Assembly (NCBI GenBank): GCA_050184115.1
Contig: JBFXAQ010000006.1
Location: 186,001-250,000 of the forward strand
Source of the DNA: JACKNG01 sp050184115
Lineage (GTDB): Bacteria > Pseudomonadota > Gammaproteobacteria > Ga0077536
Length of the DNA stretch: 64,000 nt
Reading direction: 5' to 3'
Shown piece by piece: positions 26,700-34,562 of the stretch; position 1 is the stretch's first letter; the number at the start of each line of letters is the position of its first letter. The position numbers were made by a program, and so were the translations under genes. The notes below the pieces were generated by a model that saw nothing but the letters and a program-made list of their open reading frames with translations, was not told the origin of the DNA and ran no database searches.

Positions 26700-27514
26700 A
26701 CGCTCTCCTTCGTTTTTCTCAGCTTGCGCAGGTCGCGGATCATGCGCCGGGCGAGCGGCAGGCCGAGGCGTTGATTGAGACGATCGAGCGCCCACGACAG
26801 GCGCGCGTAGCCGGGGAACACGATCACCGCCTCGTTGCCTCGCACACCGTCGAGGATGCGCCGCGCGGCAACGTCGGCCGGCACCTTGCGGAAGGGGATG
26901 TCGCGCGCGAGATCGTCGGCGACGAGGTTGACCGCCTCGGCCGCGGCATAGATGTTCGACTCGACGAAGCCGGGGCAGACCACGCTCACCCGCACGCCGA
27001 GATCCTCGCCCTCGATGCGCAGCGAGCGCGACAGCCCGACCACGGCGTGCTTGGTCGTGCTGTACGGCGCGTTGGTCGGAAACGGCACGAGGCCGGCGAG
27101 GGAAGCGATGTTGACGATATGCCCGCCGCCTGCGGCCGCCATGCGGCGGTAGGCGGCGTGGCTGCCGTGCACCACGCCCATGAGGTTGACCTCGACCACC
27201 CGCCGCCAGTGCGCGAGTTCGAGGTCGCGGGCGTCGCCGGTGACCGCGATGCCGGCGTTGTTGACCATGAGATCCAGGCGACCGTGGCGGTTGGCGATTT
27301 CGTCGACGAGGCTCTGCACGGCGGCGGCATCGGTGACGTCGAGCGTCGCTGCCGTCGCCCGCGCACCGAGCGCGGCGGCCGCGGCGCGCGCGCCTTCGCC
27401 ATCGATGTCGGCCAGTACCACCTGGGCGCCGCGCCGCACGAGTTCGGCGCCGAGCGCGCGGCCTATGCCCGAAGCGCCACCGGTTACGATGGCGACCTGG
27501 CCGTCGAAATCCAT
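26696..27514 (-). CDS. Short-chain dehydrogenase/reductase
   Basis: A classical SDR, 272 aa, NAD(P)-dependent. The cofactor motif is TGGASGIG (11-18), the NNAG block sits at 85-88, and the catalytic Ser138, Tyr151 and Lys155 (YSTTK) are all present. ADID after strand 2 suggests NAD(H) preference. The ATG at 27514 follows GGGGAGGG. It is the first gene of the six-gene operon. Together with the two dehydratase subunits it could form the hydration/oxidation steps of a beta-oxidation-like route. Confidence 0.92.
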   Translation of the reverse strand: MDFDGQVAIVTGGASGIGRALGAELVRRGAQVVLADIDGEGARAAAAALGARATAATLDVTDAAAVQSLVDEIANRHGRLDLMVNNAGIAVTGDARDLELAHWRRVVEVNLMGVVHGSHAAYRRMAAAGGGHIVNIASLAGLVPFPTNAPYSTTKHAVVGLSRSLRIEGEDLGVRVSVVCPGFVESNIYAAAEAVNLVADDLARDIPFRKVPADVAARRILDGVRGNEAVIVFPGYARLSWALDRLNQRLGLPLARRMIRDLRKLRKTKESV

Positions 27515-27574
27515 GCGCCCTCCCCGCGCGGTCGAGTCGTATGATGATACCCGACACCATCGGGAGGCCGGACC

Positions 27575-28087
27575 ATGTCGGACAGCTTGCGCGAGACCAT
27601 CCACGCCACGCAGGAGAAACTACGCCTCGAACCCGGGCGGGCCAGGGCGACCTTCCGCTCACGCTCGGCGCTGGTCGAGGGCTTTCGCTCGGACGTCGCC
27701 ATCCGCGACCACGCCGTGGTGGTCGACGAACCGCCGCAGCTCGGCGGCGGCGACGCCGGCCCCAACCCCATCGAACTCGTGCTCGCCGCCCTCGGTGCCT
27801 GCCAGGAGATCACCTACAAAGCCTATGCCACGGCGCTCGGTATCACGGTGCGGCGGGTCGCGGTCGAGCTCGAGGGCGACATCGACCTGCGCGGTTTTTT
27901 CGGCGTCGACGACGCGGTTCGCGCCGGTTTCGCCGCCATCCGCGGCACGGTGCACATCGACGCCGATGCCAGCCCCGCGCAACTCGAACAGCTGAAGGCG
28001 ATGGTCGATGCCCACTGCCCGGTGCTCGACATGCTGTCGACCCCGGTGCCGGTCGCGCTCACCCTCGACGAGGTGCGCGGCGCATGA
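27575..28087 (+). CDS. OsmC family protein
   Basis: An OsmC/Ohr-fold protein (170 aa) that reduces organic peroxides or acts as a thiol-dependent redox protein. The two redox cysteines are Cys76 in LGACQEIT and Cys148 in AHCPVLDML, and GGDAGPNPIELVLAALG is the family core. The ATG at 27575 follows GGGAGGCC. It is divergent from the SDR operon (60 bases apart) and its stop overlaps the next gene by four bases (ATGA). Confidence 0.88.
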   Translation: MSDSLRETIHATQEKLRLEPGRARATFRSRSALVEGFRSDVAIRDHAVVVDEPPQLGGGDAGPNPIELVLAALGACQEITYKAYATALGITVRRVAVELEGDIDLRGFFGVDDAVRAGFAAIRGTVHIDADASPAQLEQLKAMVDAHCPVLDMLSTPVPVALTLDEVRGA

Positions 28088-28758
28088 CGACCGACGCGTT
28101 CCTGCCGGCGGTCGAGCTCGAACCGCGCGGCACGGCGACCGCCGCGGTCATCTGGCTGCACGGTCTCGGCGCCGACGGCCACGACTTCGAACCCGTCGTG
28201 CCACACCTCGGCCTGCCGGCGGACCTCGCGGTGCGCTTCGTCTTCCCGCACGCGCCGTCCATGGCCGTCACGATCAACAGCGGTTACGTGATGCCGGCCT
28301 GGTACGACATCGTCGGCAACGACCTCGGCCGCCGCGTCGACGAAGCCGGCCTGCGCGCCTCGGCAGCGGCGGTCGGGCGCCTCGTCGAACGGGAGATCGA
28401 GCGTGGCGTGCCGGCCTCGCGCATCGTCATCGCCGGCTTCTCCCAGGGTGGCGCGGTCGGCTACGAACTCGCCCTGTCGTGGCCCGAGCGCCTGGCCGGG
28501 CTGGTCGCGCTGTCGACCTACTTCGCCACCCAGGACACGGTCGCGCGCAGTGCGGCCAACGCCGACCTGCCCATCCTCATCTGCCACGGCCGTCACGATC
28601 CGCTGGTCGCCGAGGATCTCGGCCAGGCCGCCTACAAGCACCTGCGCGAGCTCGGCTACCCCGCCGAGTACCGCTCCTATCCGGTCGAACACGGCGTCGA
28701 CCTGCAGGAGATCCGGGACATCGGTGCGTGGCTGGCCGCGCGCCTGGCGCCCGTATGA
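28084..28758 (+). CDS. Phospholipase/carboxylesterase family alpha/beta hydrolase
   Basis: A 224-residue esterase of the acyl-protein thioesterase/EstB family. Motifs are WLHGLGADGHDF (oxyanion), VFPHAPSMAVTIN, the nucleophile Ser120 in AGFSQGGAVG, the acidic residue in CHGRHDPLV, and the catalytic His in PVEHGVD. The length matches the family. Translation is coupled to osmC through the ATGA overlap at 28084. Substrates of this family are short-chain esters; none can be singled out. Confidence 0.9.
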   Translation: MTTDAFLPAVELEPRGTATAAVIWLHGLGADGHDFEPVVPHLGLPADLAVRFVFPHAPSMAVTINSGYVMPAWYDIVGNDLGRRVDEAGLRASAAAVGRLVEREIERGVPASRIVIAGFSQGGAVGYELALSWPERLAGLVALSTYFATQDTVARSAANADLPILICHGRHDPLVAEDLGQAAYKHLRELGYPAEYRSYPVEHGVDLQEIRDIGAWLAARLAPV

Positions 28759-28799
28759 AGGCGGCATGCAGGGCGTGGGCTATAAGCCCCGCTTATCGC

Positions 28800-28830
28800 T
28801 TGTATAGCGCACGCATGATTTACATATAAC
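28800..28830 (+). promoter_or_regulatory. Candidate promoter for the MER-like LLM gene
   Basis: An AT-rich patch contains TTGTAT (28800-28805), a 17-base spacer and CATATA (28823-28828), with TATAAC overlapping at 28825. It lies about 125 bases upstream of the LLM start at 28956 and just after the stop of the esterase gene. Only part of the box consensus is matched. Confidence 0.4.
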
Positions 28831-28955
28831 GCGGCCTCTCGCTAAGCTGCCGCCCCCGCGTACCTCGCGTCGCGACGACAGCCTGCCGGCCGTGCCGGCG
28901 CCCCGTGCGGATGGCCGCAACCGCCGCCCGCAGACCCGACCCTGGGAGGACAGCA

Positions 28956-30026
28956 ATGGATTTCGGATTCGTTTTCATGGGCGACGTGCACATCCACGGT
29001 GACGTCAAGTACGCCGAGGATCACGGCTTCTCGCACGCCTGGATCTACGACACCCAGATGCTCGGCAGCGAGGTCTACGCCGCGCTCGCCCTGTGCGCCG
29101 ACCGTACCAGCAGGATCAAGCTCGGCCCGGGCGTGACCAACCCGGCCTCGCGCATCGCGCCGTTGTCGGCCTGCGGCATGGCCACCATCAATTCGCTCGC
29201 CCCCGGCCGCGCCATCATGGGCATCGGCACCGGCAACACCACCCGCCGCACCATGGGCATGCCGGCGGCCAAGGTCTCGGAACTCGAGGAACACGTGCGC
29301 ATCTGCCGTGATCTCTTCGACGGCAAGATCACCGACTACTCGGAGGGCGAGCGTCACCGCAAGATCAAGTTCCTCAATCCCGACCTCGGCTACATCAATA
29401 TCAAGGACTACATCCCGATCTACGTCTCGGCCTCGGGCCCCAAGGTCGCCCAACTCGCCGGCCGTGTCGCCGACGGCGTGATCCTGTTCGGCGCCGTGCA
29501 CCCGGAACTCGTCAAGTGGATGGTCGGCAACGTGCGCAAGGGCGCCGAGGAAGCCGGCCGCAACCCGGACGACATCTACGTGCTGTCGATGACGGCCTTC
29601 CACCTCACCGAGTCCGACGAGCAGATCGAGACCCGTGAAGTGCGCGAAGCGGTCGGGCCGATGGTGGCCTCGAGTTCGAACATCTTCGCCCTCTCCTGCC
29701 ACAAGGATCCGAGCGTGATGCCGGGCGAGTTGCGCGAGGAGCTGATGAAGTTCGTCGGCGTCTACCGCGAACCCGACGCCCCGATCGAGACCCGCCACCT
29801 CAAGCTCTACGAGGGCTACCTGCAGCACCTCAAGAACGAGCACGAGGCGCTGATGAGCAAGAAGATCATCCAGGCCACCACCCTCACGGGCACGAAGAAG
29901 GAGGTCATTGGCATGATCGAGGCGATGCGCGACGCCGGCGTCCACCAGGTCGCCATCCAGCCCATCCGCCCGAGCCGCGAGGTCGTCGACCAGGTGGCGA
30001 AGGAGATCATGCCGGCCTTCGCCTGA
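28956..30026 (+). CDS. LLM-class flavin/F420-dependent oxidoreductase (MER-like)
   Basis: A luciferase-like TIM-barrel enzyme, 356 aa, resembling the methylenetetrahydromethanopterin-reductase-like subgroup. Seen are MDFGFVFMGDVHIHGDVKYA, HGFSHAWIYDTQML, RIKLGPGVTNPASRIAP and the substrate-loop block AIMGIGTGNTTRRTMGMPAA, later IYVSASGPKVAQLAGRVADG. The cofactor (FMN or F420) is unresolved. The ATG at 28956 follows GGGAGGA. It sits alone, with its own candidate promoter, upstream of a minus-strand gene. Confidence 0.87.
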   Translation: MDFGFVFMGDVHIHGDVKYAEDHGFSHAWIYDTQMLGSEVYAALALCADRTSRIKLGPGVTNPASRIAPLSACGMATINSLAPGRAIMGIGTGNTTRRTMGMPAAKVSELEEHVRICRDLFDGKITDYSEGERHRKIKFLNPDLGYINIKDYIPIYVSASGPKVAQLAGRVADGVILFGAVHPELVKWMVGNVRKGAEEAGRNPDDIYVLSMTAFHLTESDEQIETREVREAVGPMVASSSNIFALSCHKDPSVMPGELREELMKFVGVYREPDAPIETRHLKLYEGYLQHLKNEHEALMSKKIIQATTLTGTKKEVIGMIEAMRDAGVHQVAIQPIRPSREVVDQVAKEIMPAFA

Positions 30027-30118
30027 AGCCTTTCCAGTCCCTGCCTGCGGGGCGGCGGCGTGACTTCACGACGCGCCGTCGTCCCGGACTTTCCGAGCCC
30101 GCGACCGCACGACGCCGC

Positions 30119-30895
30119 TCAGGCGCGGGTATCGACGTGGCGCCCGGCCACGGCCGCGGATGCGCGCCAAGCCAGGCCATGATCGTCCGCATGGTATGCG
30201 GCCACGCTGCCGGGCGGAGGCCACGGCCGCGCCGTCGCCACCAACCAGCCACCGGGCCCCGGATGCACCGCGACACTGGACGGCGGCGCTGCGCCGGTCA
30301 CCGCCTCCGGCATTACCGCACGACCCGCCGCGACCAGCCAGCCGCCGGGTGAGGCCGGCGCCGCGATGGCCGCCACGGCAGCTTCTCCATCCGTCGCCGA
30401 CAAGTCGGGCGTGACCTGCCGCGCCTGCGCCACCAGCCAGCCGCCCGGACTCTCGCGCGCCGCGGGCGGAGTCGGCGCGGCATCCGGGCGCCAGTCAGCG
30501 GGCGTTTCGTCCACGGGGTCGCCGGCGGCGATGGCCGTCATGGCAGACCCGTCCGGACCCGGCAGATCGAGGGCACCGCGGATGCCGGCCTCGACCGCGA
30601 GGCCGGCCGCGGCCAGGCCCGCGCCGAGCGGACCGCCGAACAAGGCGCCGCCAGCGATGCGCAATGCCGGCGCGATGGCGTCGCCGGTCCACTTGCGGTA
30701 GTAGCTGCCGAGCACCGGGATGTGCTGCAACGGGTTCACCAGATCGATGAGATCGCCGAAGGTGAAACCGTCCTCGCCGAACAGCCGGCGGACGATGCCC
30801 TGGTCCGGCGTGCCTGGCGTTGCTGGCGGCGGCGGCGCCGAGCGGGCGCCGGGGTTCTCCAGTCGCGCCGTTGCGGCCGGGGTCAGGCGATTCAC
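30119..30895 (-). CDS. Uncharacterised protein with three PGGWLVA repeats
   Basis: I do not recognise a named family. The 258-residue product opens with a disordered Pro/Ala region, then a domain FTFGDLIDLVNPLQHIPVLG, SYYRKWTGDAIAPALRI and a Gly/Ala-rich hydrophobic stretch (AGGALFGGPLGAGLAAAGLA) that could enter a membrane. The second half carries three PGGWLVA motifs at residues 150-156, 183-189 and 214-220, each followed by (A/G)R and a Pro-rich segment. Similar N-terminal blocks occur, from memory, in uncharacterised alphaproteobacterial proteins. It starts with GTG at 30895. It is flanked by divergently and convergently oriented genes, so context gives no role. Confidence 0.7.
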   Translation of the reverse strand: MNRLTPAATARLENPGARSAPPPPATPGTPDQGIVRRLFGEDGFTFGDLIDLVNPLQHIPVLGSYYRKWTGDAIAPALRIAGGALFGGPLGAGLAAAGLAVEAGIRGALDLPGPDGSAMTAIAAGDPVDETPADWRPDAAPTPPAARESPGGWLVAQARQVTPDLSATDGEAAVAAIAAPASPGGWLVAAGRAVMPEAVTGAAPPSSVAVHPGPGGWLVATARPWPPPGSVAAYHADDHGLAWRASAAVAGRHVDTRA

Positions 30896-31172
30896 GCTGC
30901 CGGCTCCGCCGTCGGAAGACGGCAGCGAAGACGCCGTGGCTGGAGAGTTTCAATGCGCATCGAAGATGCCGTGAGCAACAGGCGTGCCAGCCTTCGCGGG
31001 CGTGCTTTCAAGCACTTGCAGTGTGCGCAGCGGCAGGAATTTGCCACCGGGCCAGTGCCCCCGGGCACGACCTTGCCGCGACAGCGCGCGGACCTCTGCC
31101 GACAGGGCAGCCGCACGCCCCGAGGCAGTTGATATCATCACGCGCCGCCCGCCACCGACATGCGAGGAAGCC

Positions 31173-31790
31173 ATGGCACGCGTTGCAATCGTCAAGCCCG
31201 AGAACATCGAGGACCCGGTCATCGGCGACATCTTCGCCTGGGTCACCGAGATGGAAAGCGCCGTTCCCAACCACTTCTACGTGGAACTGAACTTCCCCGA
31301 GTTCCTCAAGGCCAAGCTCGGCGCGACCAAGGTGCTGTGGCAGATGGGCGAGCTGTCGATGCCCGAAATCCAGCACGTCGGCATCCTGGTTTCGCGCGCC
31401 AACGGTTGCCCGTATTGCACCGCCGCGTTCTGCACCATCCTCAACTATGGACTTGGCACCGCCGAGGACTACGTCCGCCAGCTCGCCGACGCCGGCCTCG
31501 ACGCGGTGACCGACAGCCGCATGCGCACGCTTCTCGACTTCGCGCTCAAGGTCAACGCCGATCCGGCCGCGACGCGCGACGCGGACGTCGACGCCCTGCG
31601 CGGCTGCGGGCTGAGCGACAAGGGCATCGTGCAACTCGTGCACCTGGTCAGCGACTTCGCTGCCTACAACCGCCTCAATCTCGCCCTCGACACCGATTAC
31701 GACTACCGCGACATGTGGCGGACCCTGGCGTTCGGCTGGGATCCCGCGGCCGGCGGCGCGGCCGGCGACAACACGCGCGGCGTGCGCTGA
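31173..31790 (+). CDS. Carboxymuconolactone decarboxylase/AhpD-like protein
   Basis: A 205-residue all-helical AhpD-like protein. The redox motif CPYC is at 79-82, preceded by SMPEIQHVGILVSRANG with Glu65. In AhpD the catalytic His lies four residues after the second Cys; here that place is Phe86, followed by Cys87, so proton relay must differ. Many CMD-family members remain uncharacterised; peroxidase or disulfide reductase activity is possible. The ATG at 31173 follows GCGAGGAAGCC. It is 94 bases before the TrpB2 gene on the same strand. Confidence 0.85.
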   Translation: MARVAIVKPENIEDPVIGDIFAWVTEMESAVPNHFYVELNFPEFLKAKLGATKVLWQMGELSMPEIQHVGILVSRANGCPYCTAAFCTILNYGLGTAEDYVRQLADAGLDAVTDSRMRTLLDFALKVNADPAATRDADVDALRGCGLSDKGIVQLVHLVSDFAAYNRLNLALDTDYDYRDMWRTLAFGWDPAAGGAAGDNTRGVR

Positions 31791-31884
31791 TACCGCGCCC
31801 CGGCTTCGGCTCCACTCCACGCGTCGGCGACGGCCCGCCACCGCCAGGTCGAACGCACAGACGCCACATACGGACACCACGACC

Positions 31885-33261
31885 ATGCTGCAAACCACCC
31901 ATTTCACGCTCGAACAGGGGCGCATGCCCACGCGCTGGTACAACATGAACGCGGACATGCCCGTGCCGCTCGCGCCGCCGCTCGACCCCAATACCGGCGA
32001 GGTGGTCACCGCCGACTACCTCGCTTCCTTCACGCCACGGGCACTGATCGCGCAGGACATGAGCACCGAGCACTACATCGACATTCCCGAGCCGGTGCAG
32101 GAAATCTACCGCTTGTGGCGCCCGACCCCGTTCGTGCGCGCGGTGCGCCTGGAGAAGCAACTCGGCACGCCGGCGCGCATCTACTACAAGTACGAGGGCA
32201 CCAGCCCGGTCGGTTCACACAAGCCCAACACCTCGGTGGCGCAGGCCTTCTACGCCAAGCAGGAGGGCGTGAAGACCCTCACCACGGAAACCGGCGCCGG
32301 ACAGTGGGGCTCGGCCCTGGCGATGGCGACCAACTTCTTCGACATGGGCTGCGAGATCTACATGGTCCGCGTGTCCTACGAGCAGAAGCCGCACCGCCGC
32401 CACGTCATGACGACCTTCGGCGGTGAGGTCTACGCGAGCCCCTCCGATCGCACCGCGGCCGGCCGCAGGTTCCTCGCCCAGGATCCCGAACATCCGGGTT
32501 CGCTCGGCATCGCGGTGTCCGAGGGCATCGAGGCGGCGCTCGCCTCTGGTGGCACCAAGAAGTACTCGCTCGGCTCGTTCCTGCCGCACGTGATGCTGCA
32601 CCAGACCATCATCGGCGAGGAGACCCTGCTGCAACTGGAGATGGCCGACGAGTACCCCGACATCGTCATCGCCTGTGCCGGCGGCGGCTCCAATTTCGCC
32701 GGTTTCACCTTTCCCTTCGTCCGCGAGAACCTGCGCAACGGCCGCAGGACGCGCATCATCGCCGCCGAACCGGCGGCCTGCCCGACCCTGACCCGTGGCC
32801 ACTACACCTGGGACTACGCCGATGCCGCCGGGGTCGCGCCGATCTGCCGCATGTACACCCTGGGCCATTCGTTCCTGCCGGCGCGCATCCACGCCGGGGG
32901 GCTGCGTTATCACGGCATGTCACCGCAGATCAGCGCGCTGGTCCATGCCGGCTACATCGAGGCGGTGGCCATCGACCAGCTCGACACCTTCGAAGCCGGC
33001 GTGATGTTCGCACGCTGCGAGGGCATCCTGCCGGCACCGGAGGCGAACCACGCGGTGCGCGCGGCGATCAACGAAGCGGTGGCCTGCCGGGAGTCCGGCG
33101 AAGCCAAGGTCATCGCCTTCAATCTCAGCGGCCACGGGGATTTCGACATGACCGCTTACGCGGCGTACAACGAAGGCCGGCTCGAACGCTACACCTATCC
33201 AGAATCGGAGATCGAGCGCGCGATGGCCGATTTGCCGGAGGTGAACATCGCCGCGGTTTGA
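31885..33261 (+). CDS. TrpB-like pyridoxal-phosphate enzyme (TrpB2)
   Basis: A second-type tryptophan synthase beta chain (TrpB2), 458 aa versus about 400 for TrpB1. It has the extended N terminus (RALIAQDMSTEHYIDIPEPV), the PLP lysine Lys113 in GSHKPNTS, TETGAGQWGSALA for indole/substrate binding and the phosphate loop CAGGGSNFAGF. TrpB2 proteins work without TrpA and condense indole (or other nucleophiles) with serine or O-phosphoserine. There is no trpA or other trp gene nearby. The reductive-dehalogenase-like gene begins 4 bases after its stop, so the two are almost certainly in one transcript. Confidence 0.92.
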   Translation: MLQTTHFTLEQGRMPTRWYNMNADMPVPLAPPLDPNTGEVVTADYLASFTPRALIAQDMSTEHYIDIPEPVQEIYRLWRPTPFVRAVRLEKQLGTPARIYYKYEGTSPVGSHKPNTSVAQAFYAKQEGVKTLTTETGAGQWGSALAMATNFFDMGCEIYMVRVSYEQKPHRRHVMTTFGGEVYASPSDRTAAGRRFLAQDPEHPGSLGIAVSEGIEAALASGGTKKYSLGSFLPHVMLHQTIIGEETLLQLEMADEYPDIVIACAGGGSNFAGFTFPFVRENLRNGRRTRIIAAEPAACPTLTRGHYTWDYADAAGVAPICRMYTLGHSFLPARIHAGGLRYHGMSPQISALVHAGYIEAVAIDQLDTFEAGVMFARCEGILPAPEANHAVRAAINEAVACRESGEAKVIAFNLSGHGDFDMTAYAAYNEGRLERYTYPESEIERAMADLPEVNIAAV

Positions 33262-33265
33262 CGCG

Positions 33266-34447
33266 ATGGATGGCGCCAATCTCCAGCGTCGACCGCTCGA
33301 CGCCGAGACCGGCTTCGAGGTACAGGAGGACTTCGAGCGTTTCGATCAACGCGACGAGATCTACTGCCGCTCGGAATGGGATCCGACGGTGGGCAACGCC
33401 AAGGCACGTGATTTCTTCCGCGGCTACTACATGCCGAACGCCCGCGCGCGGCGCACCGACGGTTTCAGTCAGCGTGATTACGCTTTGCGCAACGCGGCCT
33501 GGCACGTCACCAACGTGCTGCGCGACCTGCACCGCGAGACGCAGGGGCGCAAGGAAGGCTTTTTCGACCCGTTCTCCTCGCACGAACAGGGCTGGCCGGA
33601 GCCGTTCGCCTTCGCCAGTGCGGCCGAGGCGACTGCCGATCTGCACAAGGTGGCACGGCTCGCCGGCGCCGACGTCGTCGGCGTGTGCGCCTATGACGAG
33701 CGCTGGATGTATCGCGCGGTCTACGACGAGCGCCGCCAGCAGAGCAAGGCGCCGGAGGTCCCTGACGACCTCCCACACGTCATCGTCATCGGTGAGGCGA
33801 TGGACGAGGACCTCACCCGCACCGTGCCCTCCGCCCTGGCCGGCAGTGCCACCGGCCTCGGTTATTCCTACGATGCCCTGACCCTGCTCACCCTCGCCCA
33901 GTACATCCGCAACCTCGGCTACCGCGCTTACGCCAGCATGAACGATTCCTCGCTGGCCATCCCGCTCGCGGTACAGGCGGGCCTCGGCGAGGTCGGGCGC
34001 CACAGCCTGCTCATCACCCGCGAGTTCGGGCCGCGCCTGCGCCTCGGCCGCATCCATACCGACATGCCGTTGCTGCATTCGGAACCCCGGCAGTTCGGCG
34101 TCAAGGCCTTCTGCGACATCTGCGATCGTTGCGCGCGTGGTTGTCCGCCGAAGGCCATCACCTTCGATCCACCGAGCACGCGCGTCTACAACCGTTCCAA
34201 CCTGCGTGGCGTGAAGAAGTGGACGGTCGACGCCGAGAAATGCTTCCGCTTTTGGGTCAACCAGAACACCGACTGTTCGATCTGCATCCGCGTGTGCCCG
34301 TTCAACCGCGACTACCGGCGCTGGTATCACCGCGCCTGGCGTCGCCTGGCGGGCTCGCGGCTGCGCCGGCTGGCGCTGTGGCTGGACGACCGCCTGAGCG
34401 ACCGCGAACGGCGCCGCTCGGGTTGGTGGTGGCAGCGCGCAACCTGA
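33266..34447 (+). CDS. Cytosolic reductive-dehalogenase-like corrinoid/iron-sulfur protein
   Basis: A 393-residue member of the reductive dehalogenase superfamily. The C-terminal ferredoxin part has two 4Fe-4S motifs: Cys283/286/289/293 (CDICDRCARGC) and Cys326/337/340/344 (CSICIRVCPFN). In the corrinoid domain, Tyr200, Asn226 and Arg259 have the same spacing (26, then 33) as Tyr246/Asn272/Arg305 of PceA, as I recall that structure, within GLGYSYDALTLL, AYASMNDSS and EFGPRLRLGRIHTD. There is no Tat signal or membrane anchor gene, unlike respiratory RDases, and it is shorter. QueG is less likely because GEVGRHSLLITREFGP replaces the GWIGKNT block. It could be a catabolic dehalogenase or a B12-dependent reductase of other function. 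Start ATG at 33266. Confidence 0.85.
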   Translation: MDGANLQRRPLDAETGFEVQEDFERFDQRDEIYCRSEWDPTVGNAKARDFFRGYYMPNARARRTDGFSQRDYALRNAAWHVTNVLRDLHRETQGRKEGFFDPFSSHEQGWPEPFAFASAAEATADLHKVARLAGADVVGVCAYDERWMYRAVYDERRQQSKAPEVPDDLPHVIVIGEAMDEDLTRTVPSALAGSATGLGYSYDALTLLTLAQYIRNLGYRAYASMNDSSLAIPLAVQAGLGEVGRHSLLITREFGPRLRLGRIHTDMPLLHSEPRQFGVKAFCDICDRCARGCPPKAITFDPPSTRVYNRSNLRGVKKWTVDAEKCFRFWVNQNTDCSICIRVCPFNRDYRRWYHRAWRRLAGSRLRRLALWLDDRLSDRERRRSGWWWQRAT

Positions 34448-34562
34448 GGCTTCCGCACCTTCGTGTCACGTGCGGGCGCGTCGAACGCCGCGTATGCTGC
34501 ACCTCGCGACGCGGGTGGGTGCGACACCCACGTGGCTCGTTTCGAAAGCCGGGGACACCGCC

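Noticed and set aside
31885..33261. Canonical tryptophan synthase beta chain TrpB1
   Set aside because: The protein is about 60 residues longer, has the TrpB2 N-terminal extension, and there is no trpA nearby.
33266..34447. Epoxyqueuosine reductase QueG
   Set aside because: The Fe-S motifs are shared, but the core block is GEVGRHSLLITREFGP rather than the QueG form, and the RDase Tyr/Asn/Arg spacing is present.
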